From: Betaproteobacteria bacterium
GTDB lineage: Bacteria > Pseudomonadota > Gammaproteobacteria > Burkholderiales > SG8-39
DNA length: 47,067 nt
Direction of reading: 5' to 3'
NCBI GenBank assembly: GCA_009693435.1
Contig: SHXF01000026.1
Span: forward strand, 1-47,067
In this document: positions 15,416 to 22,474 of the stretch, one piece after another
Numbering within the stretch: position 1 is the stretch's first letter
How the letters are laid out: every line of letters starts with the position of its first letter
The notes under the pieces: generated by a model
The model's input: the letters and a program-made list of their open reading frames with translations, nothing else
Databases searched by the model: none
Told to the model about the DNA's origin: nothing
Translations under genes and position numbers: made by a program

Positions 15416-16642
15416 ATGCAAGCCAAAGCACGCAACACCCGCCCCGTCGCGATCGCCGGCGGCGGCATCGGCGGCCTCGCCGCGGCGCTCGCCCTGGCGC
15501 GCGCCGGGTTCAGCAGCATGGTGCTGGAACAGGCGCGCGAATTCGGCGAAGCCGGCGTGGGCCTGCAGGTGGCGCCCAACGCGCTCAGCGTGCTGGATGC
15601 GCTCGGCGTGGGCGCAGCGGCGAAAGAGCAGGCGTTGCTGATAGAGCGCATGCTGCTGATGGACGGCGCAAGCGGCGAGAAGATTGTCGACATCCCGTGC
15701 GGCGCGCAGTTCCGCAAGCGCTTCGGCAACCCCTACGCGGTCGCGCATCGCGCCGACATACACGGCGCGCTGCTCGCGGGCTGCCGCGCGCAACCATTGA
15801 TAGAACTGCGAACCCAGGCGCGCGTTACCGGTTTCGATATAGAAGCCAGCGGCGTTTCGGTGGTGCTGGAATCCGGCGAGCGCCTGTCGGCCGCCGCGCT
15901 GGTCGGCGCGGACGGCGTGCAATCGCGCATCCGCAAGGCGATCGTCGACGACACCGAACCGGTGCCCTCGGGCTTCATCATCTATCGCGCTGTCATTCCG
16001 GCAGAAGAGATGCCGCAGCGCGAGCAGCACCCCTACCCCATCATGTGGGCGGCGGCGAAGACCCACATCATCTACTACCCGGTGCGCGGCTGGACCGTGT
16101 TCAATTTCGGCGCGACGGTCCATACCGGCCAGAAGGACCTTGCCGACGGCGCAGACGCAGCGCCCGCGGAAGCGCTGCCGCTATTCGCGCACAACTGCGC
16201 CCGGCCGCTGCGCGTGATGCGGGTGCCCAAGGCCTTCAAGCGCTACACCATCCGCTACCAGGAGCCGGTGGACAACTGGAGCCGCGGTCCGGTGACTCTG
16301 CTCGGAGACGCGGCCCACGCCATGGTGCAGTTCATCGCCCAGGGCGCGGCGCAGGCGCTGGAAGACGCGGCCTGCCTGGGCGTCGCGGCGCACGAGGCGG
16401 ACGGCGACTTCAGCCAGGCCTTCCAGCGCTACCAGGCGATACGCATCGTGCGCTCGGCGCGGGTGCAGATCACCTCGCTCGCCATGGACCGGATGCTGCA
16501 CGCGGGCGGCGTCGAGCGCCAGGTGAGGAACAGCATTTTCGAGGGACGCACCGCCGGCGAAAGCTACGAGCGGCTCGCCTGGCTGTACACGCCGCCGCCC
16601 TATGTGAAGCAGTGCGCGGAACTCGGCGGCGCGGTGGGCTGA
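15416..16642 (+). CDS. FAD-dependent monooxygenase (salicylate / 3-hydroxybenzoate hydroxylase type)
   Basis: A 408-residue class A flavoprotein aromatic hydroxylase: it uses NAD(P)H and O2 to add a hydroxyl to an aromatic acid. All three family fingerprints are present: IAGGGIGGLAAALALAR (FAD ADP part, residues about 12-28), ALVGADGVQSRIRK (DG motif, about 160-173) and VTLLGDAAHAM (GD motif, about 290-300). Size and order match salicylate 1-hydroxylase and 3-hydroxybenzoate 6-hydroxylase; the substrate cannot be chosen between them. It is divergent from the flavin reductase operon. Its last codons (WLYTPPPYVK) and the repeat after them recur 3.3 kb away at 19926. Confidence 0.92.
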   Translation: MQAKARNTRPVAIAGGGIGGLAAALALARAGFSSMVLEQAREFGEAGVGLQVAPNALSVLDALGVGAAAKEQALLIERMLLMDGASGEKIVDIPCGAQFRKRFGNPYAVAHRADIHGALLAGCRAQPLIELRTQARVTGFDIEASGVSVVLESGERLSAAALVGADGVQSRIRKAIVDDTEPVPSGFIIYRAVIPAEEMPQREQHPYPIMWAAAKTHIIYYPVRGWTVFNFGATVHTGQKDLADGADAAPAEALPLFAHNCARPLRVMRVPKAFKRYTIRYQEPVDNWSRGPVTLLGDAAHAMVQFIAQGAAQALEDAACLGVAAHEADGDFSQAFQRYQAIRIVRSARVQITSLAMDRMLHAGGVERQVRNSIFEGRTAGESYERLAWLYTPPPYVKQCAELGGAVG

Positions 16643-16660
16643 GAGAGCGAGTCCCCTCCT

Positions 16661-16753
16661 CTCTATACTTATATTTGAAAGCGTATTGCCCGTCAGTGCC
16701 CGCTGTGCGGGTATTTTGTCGTCAAGAAGTGTGAGAATTTCAGGATTTTCACC
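16661..16753 (+). repeat. dispersed intergenic repeat, copy 1 of 4
   Basis: A roughly 90-base element starting CTCTATACTTAT, with the core TGCCCGTCAGTGCCCGC and ending in GAATTTCAGG-type sequence. Copies 2-4 are at 19984, 25876 and 31365, all in the same orientation. This copy contains CCCGC-TGT-GCGGG and a weaker TTTTG-TCGT-CAAGA hairpin (one G-T pair) at the position of the hairpin in copies 3 and 4. It begins 18 bases after the monooxygenase stop codon. Confidence 0.8.
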
Positions 16754-16754
16754 G

Positions 16755-16865
16755 GAACGCTCACTGGTGCGATGCAGCGCCGCCGCCGTGCCCGGCCCGC
16801 GGGTCGGGCACGGCAATCCGATCCCTGGAATCACACTGCACGTCCCGGGACACGAACCCGGCGAA
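16755..16865 (-). pseudogene. heavily decayed amidase 3' end
   Basis: On the minus strand, strings GTGCAG...GATCGGATTGCCG...GCGGCGGCG follow the same order as in the clearer amidase relic at 20044-20190, but with insertions. One insertion contains a near-perfect 24-base palindrome at 16788-16811 (GTGCCCG arms). It occupies the same place relative to repeat copy 1 as the clearer relic does to copy 2, which is the main reason to call it. Confidence 0.4.
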
Positions 16866-16922
16866 CTGCCCATGCTTCGGCGGCAAAGCTTCGAAGGCAA
16901 ATTGACTTTTCCATTGTTTTGC

Positions 16923-16997
16923 GCTTAGCTGTTACAGACGCTTAGCTGTTACAGACGCTTAGCTATTGCAGCCGCATTGCGCCTGGCTGTTACAGAC
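16923..16997. repeat. 17-bp minisatellite upstream of the GGT gene
   Basis: Two perfect copies of GCTTAGCTGTTACAGAC (16923-16956), a diverged third (16957-16973), seven bases of spacer, then a fourth partial copy ending CTGTTACAGAC at 16997. It lies 80 bases upstream of the gamma-glutamyltransferase start. A TTGACA string follows at 17004, but no matching -10 box is clear. Confidence 0.75.
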
Positions 16998-17077
16998 GCG
17001 ACGTTGACAATCGATTAACACAGCTCACGATCCGGGCGTGCCGGAAGAATGCCTTTTCTGCGGAGGCTCGCGCACAG

Positions 17078-18880
17078 ATGAGCAGCTTTACCCTGCGACC
17101 CCTGGTAGAGGGCACATTCGCGGTCGTCACCTCCACCCACTATCTCGGCTCCATGGCGGCCTGGCAGATGCTCGAGCGCGGCGGCAACGCGGTCGACGCC
17201 GCAGCCGCCTGCGGATTCGCCTTGCAGGTGGCCGAGCCGCATCTGAACGGGCCCGCGGGCGAGTGTCCGATGCTCATCTACGTCGCGCGGGAGCGCAAAG
17301 TCTATGCGATCAACGGTCAGGGTGCGGCCCCGGCCGCCGCCACCATCCTGCGCATGCGCAACCTCGGCATTGACCTCATTCCGGGCGACGGGCTTCTGCC
17401 CGCGACCGTGCCGGCCGCGTTCGATGCCTGGATAACCGCCCTCCTGCATTTCGGCACCCTCAGCCTGGAGGACGTCCTCACCCCCGCCGCACACCACGCC
17501 GAGACCGGCATCGTGTTGCAACCCTATGTGCGGCACATGATAGGCACGGCGAAGAAGACGTTCCTCGATGAGTGGCCGTCCTCCGCCGCGCTCTACCTTC
17601 CCGGCGGCGACGTGCCCGCCGCCGATCAGTTGTTCCGCAATCCCGAGCTCGCGGCGACGTTCCGCAGGCTGATCGACGTCGAGCGCGCGCATCGCAGCCA
17701 GGGTCGCGATGCCGCACTGCGCGCTGCGCGCAAAGCCTGGTACGAGGGCTTCGTCGCCGAGACCATCGACAAGTTCTGCCGCGAAACCGTCTCGCTGGAC
17801 GCCTCGGGCCGGCGCAACCCGGCGCTACTCCGCGGCGAGGACCTCGCCCGCTTCAAGACCAGCGTCGAGGCGCCGGTGAGTGCTGACTACCACGGGCTTC
17901 AAGTCCACAAATGCGGGCCGTGGAGCCAGGGACCGGTGTTCCTGCAGCATCTGCGGCTCCTCGAGAACTTCGATCTCGCCGGCATGGGCCTCAGCTCGCC
18001 CGATTATCTGCACACCTTGATCGAAACACAGAAGCTCGCCTTCGCCGACCGCGAGGTCTATTACGGTGATCCGGCTTTCGTCCCGGTCCCGCTCGAGCAA
18101 CTGCTCGCACGCGACTACGCGGCAGAGCGCGCCAGGCTGGTCGACCCCCGGCGCGCCTCGCACGAATTCCGCTGTGGCGCCGTCCCCGGCTTTCCCGCCA
18201 ATCTCGGCTTCCTCGATCTTGTGGAACCGACCGAAGGCGAAGCCTACGGTGGAGAGAAACGCAGGGGACCCTCGAGGCCGCGCCCGGTCGGCCCGGGCGA
18301 CACCGTCCATATGGACGTGATCGACAAGGACGGGAACATGGTGGCGGCGACCGGATCGGGCGGCTGGCTGCAATCCTCGCCAGTCGTCCCCGGTCTCGGA
18401 TTTCCGCTTGCGACGCGCGGCCAGATGTTCTGGCTGGTCGAAGGCCATCCCAACGCGCTTGCGCCGGGCAAGCGTCCCCGTACGACACTGACACCGACCC
18501 TGGTCACGCGTGAGGGCGAACCACTACTCGCATTTGGCTCTCCCGGCGGCGACTACCAGGACCAGTGGACGCTCCACTTTTTTCTCAACCATGTTCATTT
18601 CGGGCTCGACATCCAGGAGGCGATCGAACAGCCGGAATGGCAGTCGGTGCATGTGCCCGACTCGTTCTACCCGCGCGGCTACACGACCGCCGGCGTGATG
18701 ATGGAGGAGCGCATGCCGGCCGCGGTTATCGACGAACTAACGCGGCGCGGCCACCGCATCACCCCGACCAAGGCCTGGTTCGACGGCCGCCATGTCGCCG
18801 CTCAGATCGACACCCGAAGCGGCATTCGTCGCGCCGCGAGCAACCCACGCCGGCGTTCCTCCTTTGCAGTCGGACGCTGA
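17078..18880 (+). CDS. gamma-glutamyltransferase family protein
   Basis: A 600-residue Ntn-hydrolase of the gamma-glutamyltranspeptidase family, which transfers or hydrolyses gamma-glutamyl groups after self-cleaving to expose a threonine. The predicted nucleophile is Thr409 in GPGDTVHMDVIDKDGNMVAA, matching the family pattern T-x-H-x-[ST]-[LIVM]. N-terminal GGNAVDAAAACGFALQV and NGPAGECPMLIY are typical. There is no signal peptide, so it is likely cytoplasmic, unlike E. coli Ggt. GGAGG lies 11 bases upstream. With the TctC gene behind it (37-base gap) it forms a two-gene cassette between duplicated flanks. Cephalosporin acylase-like or amide-hydrolysing activity is possible. Confidence 0.9.
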   Translation: MSSFTLRPLVEGTFAVVTSTHYLGSMAAWQMLERGGNAVDAAAACGFALQVAEPHLNGPAGECPMLIYVARERKVYAINGQGAAPAAATILRMRNLGIDLIPGDGLLPATVPAAFDAWITALLHFGTLSLEDVLTPAAHHAETGIVLQPYVRHMIGTAKKTFLDEWPSSAALYLPGGDVPAADQLFRNPELAATFRRLIDVERAHRSQGRDAALRAARKAWYEGFVAETIDKFCRETVSLDASGRRNPALLRGEDLARFKTSVEAPVSADYHGLQVHKCGPWSQGPVFLQHLRLLENFDLAGMGLSSPDYLHTLIETQKLAFADREVYYGDPAFVPVPLEQLLARDYAAERARLVDPRRASHEFRCGAVPGFPANLGFLDLVEPTEGEAYGGEKRRGPSRPRPVGPGDTVHMDVIDKDGNMVAATGSGGWLQSSPVVPGLGFPLATRGQMFWLVEGHPNALAPGKRPRTTLTPTLVTREGEPLLAFGSPGGDYQDQWTLHFFLNHVHFGLDIQEAIEQPEWQSVHVPDSFYPRGYTTAGVMMEERMPAAVIDELTRRGHRITPTKAWFDGRHVAAQIDTRSGIRRAASNPRRRSSFAVGR

Positions 18881-18916
18881 TCGTCATCCATGCGCCGCGA
18901 AAGCCAGGACCTCAAG

Positions 18917-19903
18917 ATGACCATGATGAAGCGCTTCCCGTCTTGTCTGGCAGCCGTCGCAGCCGCGGTGATTGTCTGGTGCGGGCCGTCCGGTGCAGTT
19001 GCGCAGGACTACCCGAACAAACCTATTCGCATTTTCGTTGGCTTCGCGCCAGGCGGGCCCAATGACATCCTCGCGCGCATCCTGGGCGAGCATTTCCAGA
19101 AGGCCTGGGGTCAGCCTATTGTCGTTGAGCACAAGCCGGGACTCGGCGGCAGCCTCGCCGCCGATCAGGTCGCGAAATCGCCGCCCGACGGCTACACGCT
19201 GCTTTCGACCGGCGTCGGCGCCGTCGCAATCAATCAGAGCCTCATCCCCGACCTTGGCTACGATCCGAAACGCGACCTGGCGCCAGTCTCGATGACGGCC
19301 TGGACACCCGTCGTGCTCTCGGTCGCGGCGTCGGTGCCCGCGACCAACGTCGCCGAGTTCATCGCCCACGCCAAGCGCGAAGCCGGCAAGCTCAATCACG
19401 CGAGCCCCGGCACCGGCTCGAGTTCGCACCTCGCCGCCGAGGCGTTCCGGCTGAAGCTCGGTTTCCAGAGCCAGCACATCGCCTATCGCGGCGTCCCGCC
19501 GATGAATGAAGCGATGGCCAAGGGGGAAACGCAATGGACCTTCGACACGCCGCAAGGCGCGATGAATCTGCACCGCCAGGGCCGCGTGCGCGTGCTCGCT
19601 ATCGCGGCCAATGAACGCTGGCCGCTGTTCCCGGAGATCCCGACCATGAGAGAGGCGGGCGTGGCAGACTTCGAGGTCTTCACCTGGTTCGGGCTCGTCG
19701 CCCCCGCGGCGACACCGCGAACTATCATCGAGGCGCTCGCGCGCGAGGTCGGCCAGGCGCTGCGCTCGCCCGGCGCCGTCGAACGCATCCGAAACCTCGG
19801 CATGCAACCGGTACCCGGCACGCCCGAGGACATGCAGAGAATCATCGAAACCGACACGCGCCGCTGGGCGGAGGTGATCCGTGCCGCGCGCATCAAACCC
19901 TGA
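18917..19903 (+). CDS. tripartite tricarboxylate transporter receptor (TctC/Bug family)
   Basis: Bug-family receptor, 328 residues from ATG 18917, preferred over the earlier in-frame ATG 18890 because AGGA lies seven bases upstream and the signal peptide (MKRFPSCLAAVAAAVIVW, ending AVAQ) follows. Mature start DYPNKPIRIFVGFAPGGPND; then VEHKPGLGG in place of the usual VENRPGAG, and PDGYTLLST. HIAYRGVPPMNEAMAKGE replaces the common HVPYKG segment, so the ligand pocket differs from its neighbours. It is cotranscribed with the gamma-glutamyltransferase, suggesting a gamma-glutamyl or amide compound as ligand (inference). Confidence 0.92.
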   Translation: MTMMKRFPSCLAAVAAAVIVWCGPSGAVAQDYPNKPIRIFVGFAPGGPNDILARILGEHFQKAWGQPIVVEHKPGLGGSLAADQVAKSPPDGYTLLSTGVGAVAINQSLIPDLGYDPKRDLAPVSMTAWTPVVLSVAASVPATNVAEFIAHAKREAGKLNHASPGTGSSSHLAAEAFRLKLGFQSQHIAYRGVPPMNEAMAKGETQWTFDTPQGAMNLHRQGRVRVLAIAANERWPLFPEIPTMREAGVADFEVFTWFGLVAPAATPRTIIEALAREVGQALRSPGAVERIRNLGMQPVPGTPEDMQRIIETDTRRWAEVIRAARIKP

Positions 19904-19925
19904 ACCGTCGCGCTTTTTAGCCCGT

Positions 19926-19983
19926 CTGGCTGTACACGCCGCCTTATGTGAAGCGGCGCGCTGAGACAGGATCTCTCCTAATA
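19926..19983 (+). pseudogene. duplicated 3' end of the FAD monooxygenase
   Basis: CTGGCTGTACACGCCGCC and TATGTGAAGC match the last codons of the monooxygenase at 16577-16610 (translation WLYTPPYVK). The following bases drift and then join repeat copy 2 in the same order as at the original site. Only the tail of the gene is present, so this is a duplication relic, not a gene. Confidence 0.75.
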
Positions 19984-20069
19984 GCTATACTTATCTTGGA
20001 AATCGTATCGCCCGTCAGTGCCCGCAGTACATGGACTTTTTCGTTACAAAATATTGGAATTGTAGAACC
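19984..20069 (+). repeat. dispersed intergenic repeat, copy 2 of 4
   Basis: GCTATACTTATCTTGGAAATCGTATCGCCCGTCAGTGCCCGC-type sequence, closest to copy 1, with which it shares GCCCGTCAGTGCCCGC exactly. The hairpin region reads ACTTTTT-CGTT-ACAAAAT, with two mismatches in the stem, so this copy looks eroded. Its 3' part overlaps the last codons of the amidase relic on the other strand. Confidence 0.8.
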
Positions 20070-20190
20070 GCGCTGTCAGCCAATGGCACACCGCCGCCGC
20101 CTGTTCGTCGCGGTCCGGGAATCCGATGAACTGCACGCCCAGCGGCAGGCCGTCCACCGCAAGGAAGGGCAGGAGGCCGCGCGGTGAATA
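20044..20190 (-). pseudogene. amidase C-terminal relic
   Basis: Minus-strand frame reads GLLPFLAVDGLPLGVQFIG, then FPDRDEQAAAVCHWLTARF, and stops at 20044. This is the conserved C-terminal region of amidase-signature enzymes (GLPxGxQxxGxxxxD...). The upstream part, with the Ser-cis-Ser-Lys catalytic triad, is absent; a HigA-like fragment takes its place from about 20213. The gene was once convergent with the monooxygenase. Confidence 0.75.
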
Positions 20191-20212
20191 CGCCGCGACG
20201 TTTTCCTGTGAT

Positions 20213-20360
20213 AGCGCCGCTCGCGCACGTTTTGTTTGATGCGCGCGGGCGTCACATTCAGCGCGCGTGCCAATGCATTACCGGACAGTCCATACGGAAT
20301 CACGAACTCCTCCCGCAGTAGTTCGCGGGGCATGCCCCGATAGGGCGCATGCCAGAGCAT
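20213..20360 (-). pseudogene. truncated HigA-type antitoxin
   Basis: About 49 codons from ATG 20360 read like the helix-turn-helix of HigA antitoxins: RGMPRELLREEFVIPYGLSG then NALARALNVTPARIKQNV and RERR (family: HPGEILxEEFxxPxGxSxxxLAxxxxVxxxRIxxIxxGRR). After RERR the frame loses similarity and runs into the amidase relic. No HigB partner lies beside it, so it is a fragment left by a junction. Confidence 0.65.
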
Positions 20361-20390
20361 GACTTCGAGCGATTCAGAAATAGGCCTACA

Positions 20391-20454
20391 TTGATTCCTT
20401 TTTGTAATAAAATGTGACTACATTTAATGAAAATATTAAATATTTGAGGTCACA
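20391..20454 (+). promoter_or_regulatory. AT-rich operator/promoter of the VapBC-like pair
   Basis: This stretch is much richer in A+T than its surroundings. It holds AAATGT-GACT-ACATTT (20410-20425), an AATATT-A-AATATT string, and TGTGAC (20413-20418) mirrored by GTCACA (20449-20454) just before the antitoxin ATG. Nested inverted repeats upstream of a type II antitoxin are the usual site for autorepression by the toxin-antitoxin complex. GAGGT at 20446-20450 is the ribosome binding site. Confidence 0.6.
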
Positions 20455-20721
20455 ATGCTGATTCCAATCCGCGAATTGAAGGCCAATCTCTCCCGCGTGC
20501 TCTCCCGTGCACAGGCAGGCGAGGTGATCGAGGTGACCGCGCACAAAAAGCCGATCGCCCGAATTGTCGGTATTCCGCCCGGGGCCGATTCGGGACTGCG
20601 CCGGCTGATCGGCATGGGTGCGATAAGTTGGGGCGGTGACAAACCCGAGTTTGCCCCGCCGGTCAAACTTGGCGCCGGCGGCGTCTCCCTCGGCCAGATG
20701 GTGCTAGAGGACCGTGGGTGA
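20455..20721 (+). CDS. type II antitoxin, Phd/YefM (VapB-like) family
   Basis: An 88-residue antitoxin. The N-terminal MLIPIRELKANLSRVLSRAQ then AGEVIEVTAHKKPIARIV is the Phd/YefM DNA-binding fold. The C-terminal tail (VKLGAGGVSLGQMVLEDRG) would wrap around the toxin. It starts directly after an inverted repeat and its stop overlaps the toxin GTG (GTGA at 20718-20721), so the pair is translationally coupled. It should neutralise the PIN toxin and repress its own promoter. Confidence 0.9.
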   Translation: MLIPIRELKANLSRVLSRAQAGEVIEVTAHKKPIARIVGIPPGADSGLRRLIGMGAISWGGDKPEFAPPVKLGAGGVSLGQMVLEDRG

Positions 20722-21152
20722 TCCTGTTTTGCGATACCTCCGCCCTGGTGAAGTTGTACGTGCAAGAAGATTCCAGCGATGCGATGCGCCTGCTTGCCGC
20801 ATCGGCCACCACGATTTCCGTTTGCCGCATTGCCTGGGCCGAAATGATGGCCACGCTGGCGCGACGTGCGCGCGAAACACCAACCGATGCAGCCGCAATC
20901 GAGACCGTCCGCCAGCGGCTGCGGGCGGACTGGCCGCGCTATGCGGTGGTCGAAGTCACGCAGGCGCTGATGGAACTGGCCGGCGACTATGCCGACACCT
21001 TTGCCCTGCGCGGCTACGATAGTGTGCAACTCGCCGCCGCCCGCACCGTGCAGCAGGCCGCCGGCGAACCACTGCATTTCGCCAGCTTCGATACCCGTCT
21101 GTGCAAAGCGGCCGCAATTTTGACTATGGCGGTCGGCACGGCCCATGAATAG
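20718..21152 (+). CDS. PIN-domain toxin (VapC-like)
   Basis: A 144-residue PIN-domain ribonuclease, toxin of the pair with the preceding Phd-type antitoxin. Acidic residues of the metal site are visible in ILFCDTSALVKLYVQEDS (Asp6), RIAWAEMMATL (Glu), LRGYDSVQLAAA (Asp) and HFASFDTRLCKAA (Asp), the expected order. VapC proteins cleave tRNA or rRNA when the antitoxin is degraded. The start is GTG 20718. Length is normal for the family and no damage is visible. Confidence 0.92.
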   Translation: MILFCDTSALVKLYVQEDSSDAMRLLAASATTISVCRIAWAEMMATLARRARETPTDAAAIETVRQRLRADWPRYAVVEVTQALMELAGDYADTFALRGYDSVQLAAARTVQQAAGEPLHFASFDTRLCKAAAILTMAVGTAHE

Positions 21153-21420
21153 CGCGCCTGAATTTGTTGAAGTCGATCTCCATTCCACCGAAAAGAAACT
21201 GATCCGCGATCTGGCGTCGTTCTATGTCAGGGACGAGGTGACTCAGGTGGACCTTGCCAATGGCCGAAAAAAATAGGTGCGATTTCGATCCTCCGCGATC
21301 GACGAAATCATTGGCGAATTGTCGTATCACTACAATCGCTGCAGGAGCGCCGCCAAATCAGCGCAGCTGGATGAACTGATCGTCCATCTTGAGAACGCAC
21401 TTTCAGCCAGCCGGAGATAG
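21145..21420 (+). pseudogene. small ORF interrupted by an in-frame amber codon
   Basis: From ATG 21145 the frame encodes FVEVDLHSTEKKLIRDLASF and continues to NGRKK, stops at TAG 21274-21276, then resumes in the same frame with VRFRSSAIDEIIGELSYHYN and RCRSAAKSAQLDELIVHLEN to a second TAG at 21420. Both halves have the same amphipathic, protein-like character. A one-base change (TGG to TAG, Trp in ...RKKWVRFR...) would give a 91-residue protein. The ATG overlaps the end of the PIN gene by 8 bases. The family is not recognised; it may be a small partner of the helicase relic that follows. Confidence 0.55.
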
Positions 21421-21428
21421 CCGCCCTC

Positions 21429-21563
21429 ATGTTGCCATCGCTTCTCGCTCGAGAGCTTCAAAACGGCATGAAGAACTTTCTCGCAACCGGTTTTGAACCC
21501 TCCGACCCGCTGTTCGCGGGCGTGATGCTGCGCTTTACCGCGGCACCTCGAAGGCGTCCATAA
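21429..21563 (+). pseudogene. N-terminal fragment of a large helicase-like defence protein
   Basis: A 44-codon frame reads MLPSLLARELQNGMKNFLAT then GFEPSDPLFAGVMLRFTAAP and stops. From memory this resembles the first residues of large DEAD/DEAH-box helicases found in restriction and other defence loci (MLPSxxAxxxxxxLxxFLxTxFxxSxPxF). The helicase body is missing: a toxin-antitoxin promoter begins 35 bases later. The call depends on that remembered N-terminal pattern. Confidence 0.45.
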
Positions 21564-21597
21564 CGCGCCCTGGGGCGTCTTTGGAGAGATCGACCGT

Positions 21598-21627
21598 TTG
21601 ACGATATATGCCACTTAGTGGCATAGT
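21598..21627 (+). promoter_or_regulatory. promoter with central palindrome for the RelE/HigA-like pair
   Basis: TTGACG at 21598-21603 (-35-like) is followed by the 17-base palindrome ATGCCACT-T-AGTGGCAT (21608-21624) and CATAGT (21622-21627, -10-like, 18-base spacer). The toxin ATG is at 21637. A perfect operator placed between the promoter boxes would let the antitoxin block RNA polymerase. Confidence 0.6.
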
Positions 21628-21636
21628 GGGTAAATC

Positions 21637-22023
21637 ATGCAAGTGTTCAAGACACGTTTTTTCAGCCGGTGGATGCGAAAGACGGAGCTGACCGACAGCG
21701 CGTTGTGTAATGCAGTGGCCGAAATGGTGCAAGGTCTGATCGATGCCGACCTGGGTGGCGGTGTCGTGAAAAAGCGGATCGGGCTTGCCGGTCGTGGCAA
21801 GCGAGGTGGCGCCAGAACGCTCGTTGCTACAAACAGGGGAAACAGGTGGTTCTTCCTCTACGGATTCGAGAAAAGCGATCGTGCCAACATCACCGGTGAT
21901 GAGCTGGAAGCGCTCAAGGAAATCGCGGAGCAGTTGCTGGCGCGAGCAAGCAGGCAGCTCGACGAAGCGGTACAGGATGGTTCGTTACAGGAGATTTGCG
22001 ATGAAAACAAAATCCAGGGCTAA
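21637..22023 (+). CDS. RelE/HigB-type toxin
   Basis: A 128-residue protein of the RelE-like group in which the toxin gene comes first, as in HigBA. Signature segments are FKTRFFSRWMRKTELTD near the N-terminus, GGVVKKRIGLAGRGKRGGAR (the basic RNA-contact strand), and RWFFLYGFEKSDRANIT, followed by ELEALKEIAEQLL. Such toxins cut mRNA on the ribosome. It overlaps the antitoxin by 23 bases. A palindrome between its promoter boxes suggests autoregulation. It looks complete. Confidence 0.88.
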   Translation: MQVFKTRFFSRWMRKTELTDSALCNAVAEMVQGLIDADLGGGVVKKRIGLAGRGKRGGARTLVATNRGNRWFFLYGFEKSDRANITGDELEALKEIAEQLLARASRQLDEAVQDGSLQEICDENKIQG

Positions 22024-22324
22024 AAGCCGAATTCTTGAAGCTGTCCACGAGACAGCAGGCGATCTGCATCGTCTGGGTTTTATTGACAAACGCAAGATGC
22101 GAAAGTTCGATGCCCTGTGCCTTGATCCCGTACCACAGTACGACGCTGAAAAAATTCGCGCGTTGCGCGATCACCTGCAGGTAAGTCAGGCCGTGCTCGC
22201 TGCCGTGTTAAATACCAGTCTCTCAACCGTGCGCAAATGGGAGGTCGGCGACAAGCACCCGAGCGGACCCTCGCTGAAATTGCTCAACCTGCTTGATCGC
22301 AAAGGACTGGAAGCGGTAATTTGA
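22001..22324 (+). CDS. HTH antitoxin (HigA-like, XRE family)
   Basis: A 107-residue antitoxin from ATG 22001, preceded by AGGAG at 21989-21993. The C-terminal half is a Cro/C1-type helix-turn-helix: EKIRALRDHLQVSQAVLAAV then LNTSLSTVRKWEVGDKHPSG. The N-terminal half (residues 1-50) is basic and helical and probably binds the toxin. Its gene overlaps the toxin gene, ensuring coupled synthesis. It most likely binds the ATGCCACT palindrome at 21608. Confidence 0.9.
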   Translation: MKTKSRAKSRILEAVHETAGDLHRLGFIDKRKMRKFDALCLDPVPQYDAEKIRALRDHLQVSQAVLAAVLNTSLSTVRKWEVGDKHPSGPSLKLLNLLDRKGLEAVI

Positions 22325-22474
22325 CAATGGCTGTCGGGACGCGGCGGGTGGGCAAGAAAAGGCTATCGAGATTCGCATTCGCCTTTTCACCGGCTTTAGC
22401 CGCCGCGTGGTGAAACCCGTCCGGCTCACTATCCTTTGCGGCGAGAAGCGCCGCGCCGCCAGCTGCACGACCCT

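Noticed and set aside
16788..16811. 24-base palindrome as an intrinsic terminator of the monooxygenase
   Set aside because: No T-run follows, it is about 145 bases past the stop codon, and it falls inside the decayed amidase segment.
17004..17032. TTGACA as the -35 box of the GGT promoter
   Set aside because: No acceptable -10 hexamer lies 16-18 bases downstream.
21274..21276. TAG as pyrrolysine or programmed readthrough
   Set aside because: No Pyl genes or readthrough context in view, and the surroundings are full of relics, so a nonsense mutation is simpler.
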